A stretch of DNA of 15,348 nt from contig JAICLG010000036.1 of NCBI GenBank assembly GCA_025927515.1, forward strand, positions 1 through 15,348, given 5' to 3'. Of this stretch, positions 14,863 to 15,348 are shown piece by piece; the first letter of the stretch is position 1, and the number at the start of each line of letters is the position of its first letter. The notes beneath the pieces are model-generated. The model made no database searches and was not told where the DNA came from. It saw only the letters and a program-made list of their open reading frames with translations. The translations under genes and the position numbers were made by a program. This stretch comes from Hyphomicrobium sp. Lineage in GTDB: Bacteria > Pseudomonadota > Alphaproteobacteria > Rhizobiales > Hyphomicrobiaceae.

Positions 14863-15034
14863 GGAGACACCCCGGCCCTGTGAAACCGGGGTGGCTCCTC
14901 ATGTGCCACAGCATTTGGGGGGCAGTCGCACTGAGGGAGGTGCGTGCTGTGGCTTATGTGCCTACCGGCCAAAAGGTTTCCGGTTGCAGAGCCGGGAAAA
15001 AAAGGACGCCAAGCCGCAGCCTCGCGGGCTGGCG
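14863..15034 (+). ncRNA. Highly structured intergenic element of unknown type (possible small RNA or long 3' UTR)
   Basis: Four hairpins follow one another between udgX and the sodC promoter. A: GGAG + A.G mismatch + CACCCCGG paired with CCGGGGTG + CTCC (14863-14898, 10-nt loop). B: perfect 9-bp GCCACAGCA/TGCTGTGGC (14905-14913 / 14945-14953), enclosing a 13-nt G-rich bulge and a CGCAC/GTGCG stem (14927-14944). C: ACCGG/CCGGT (14964-14968 / 14980-14984). D: CGCCA-A-GCC paired with GGCTGGCG (15007-15034). No protein-coding frame is credible here. It does not match tmRNA, 4.5S, RNase P, cobalamin, TPP or glycine riboswitch cores as I know them. The strand is assumed from its neighbours. Confidence 0.4.
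14997..15034 (-). terminator. Hairpin plus T-run oriented leftward
   Basis: Read on the minus strand, hairpin D (15034-15007, about 8 bp, GC-rich, one bulged base) is followed by TCC and then seven T residues (complement of the A-run at 14997-15003). This is a textbook intrinsic terminator facing left, although both flanking genes run right. It could end an antisense transcript from the sodC side. Alternatively the A-run may simply be part of a plus-strand RNA. Confidence 0.4.
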
Positions 15035-15040
15035 GAGCTT

Positions 15041-15068
15041 TTGAGATGGGCCAGGCGGAACCTCTAAT
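15041..15068 (+). promoter_or_regulatory. Putative sigma70-type promoter of sodC
   Basis: TTGAGA (15041-15046) and TCTAAT (15063-15068) are separated by 16 bp and each matches the consensus at five of six positions. The start site would be near 15075, giving a leader of about 50 nt. A perfect 7-bp inverted repeat AACCTCT (15059-15065) / AGAGGTT (15075-15081) overlaps the -10 box and the start site. It could be an operator or a hairpin at the 5' end of the transcript. Confidence 0.5.
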
Positions 15069-15125
15069 CCCTGCAGAGGTTTACGATCGAGATGCTTAAG
15101 TTGGCGAGACTGGCAGGAGATCGGA

Positions 15126-15348
15126 ATGAGGTTCACCGTACCGGCAGCACTGATCCTGCTGGCCACAGGCTATATGGGCGCAGCTGCGGCTGCGGAACTC
15201 GTCGTTCCGATCAACAAAGTCACGCCACAGGGCGTGGGCGAAAAGCTCGGCACAGCCACGATTTCCGACAAGCCGGGCGGCGGCCTCGAATTCAATGTCA
15301 ATGTCACCGGCATTCCGGCGGGCGAGCACGGTTTTCATCTGCACACTA
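15126..15348 (+). CDS. sodC: Cu/Zn superoxide dismutase, N-terminal part (cut by window end)
   Basis: Periplasmic enzyme that dismutates superoxide to peroxide and oxygen. Only the first 74 codons are in the window. They encode a Sec signal peptide (hydrophobic run about 5-22, cleavage probably after the alanine run, giving a mature start near AELVV). Family strands follow: INKVTPQGVGEKLGTATIS, GLEFNVNVTGIPAGEHGFHLHT. His71 and His73 in GFHLH are the first copper ligands. A strong ribosome site AGGAG (15115-15119) sits 6 nt before the ATG. Expression is probably driven by the promoter at 15041-15068. The zinc loop, the disulfide cysteines and the remaining ligands lie beyond the window, so intactness cannot be judged. 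Confidence 0.93.
   Translation, partial: MRFTVPAALILLATGYMGAAAAAELVVPINKVTPQGVGEKLGTATISDKPGGGLEFNVNVTGIPAGEHGFHLHT

Noticed and set aside
14905..14953. Possible cobalamin riboswitch because of a GCCAC and G-rich segment
   Set aside because: The B12 box and other conserved cobalamin elements are not present, and the GCCAC is part of a perfect 9-bp hairpin.
14996..15036. Resemblance of the GGACGC-AAGCC stretch to the core of a class-I cyclic-di-GMP riboswitch
   Set aside because: There is an inserted C in the key motif, the preceding conserved arm is missing and the second helix with its tetraloop receptor is absent. It also lies upstream of the sodC promoter.

Overview
The window is GC-rich chromosomal DNA from an alphaproteobacterium, most likely a member of the Hyphomicrobiales (Rhizobiales), with a Hyphomicrobium-like methylotroph as a plausible guess. 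The grounds are the short type-2 ArgC, the alphaproteobacterial CtaA (no Cys pair) beside a DUF2842 gene, the style of the polysaccharide export proteins, and a sensor kinase whose periplasmic part resembles the LapD/MoxY N-terminal domain. No transposase, integrase, CRISPR array, tRNA or rRNA gene was seen.

Layout. (1) 1-2508 is housekeeping: argC (+), ctaA for heme A synthase (-, convergent with argC) and a small DUF2842 membrane protein (+). (2) 2477-10937 is a compact surface or exopolysaccharide locus built around a divergent control region at about 5873-6034. Leftward run a Wzc/GumC-like co-polymerase with a decayed tyrosine-kinase domain and a NodB-type polysaccharide deacetylase. Rightward run a Wza-like outer-membrane lipoprotein, a GT4 glycosyltransferase, a WcaJ/ExoY-like undecaprenyl-phosphate sugar-1-phosphate transferase and a Wzy/O-antigen-ligase-like polymerase. 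Together these cover initiation, one glycosyl transfer, polymerisation, deacetylation and export. No Wzx flippase is present. (3) 10938-11328 is a 391-bp non-coding stretch with dyads and a putative promoter. (4) 11329-13307 is a NarX/NarL-type two-component pair joined by an ATGA overlap and followed by a strong hairpin terminator. (5) 13460-14840 holds a secreted SRPBCC-fold protein (-) divergent from a UdgX-family uracil-DNA glycosylase (+) that has the KRRIH loop but no cysteine at all, so it cannot carry the cysteine-ligated iron-sulfur cluster typical of its relatives. (6) 14841-15125 is a 285-bp gap packed with consecutive perfect or near-perfect hairpins, ending in a good sigma70-type promoter for a secreted Cu/Zn superoxide dismutase cut off by the window edge.

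The most interesting items are the cysteine-free UdgX, the unexplained structured RNA-like element before sodC, and the pseudokinase co-polymerase. I did not find one clearly new multi-gene system. Function calls rest on motifs read by eye; no database search was run.
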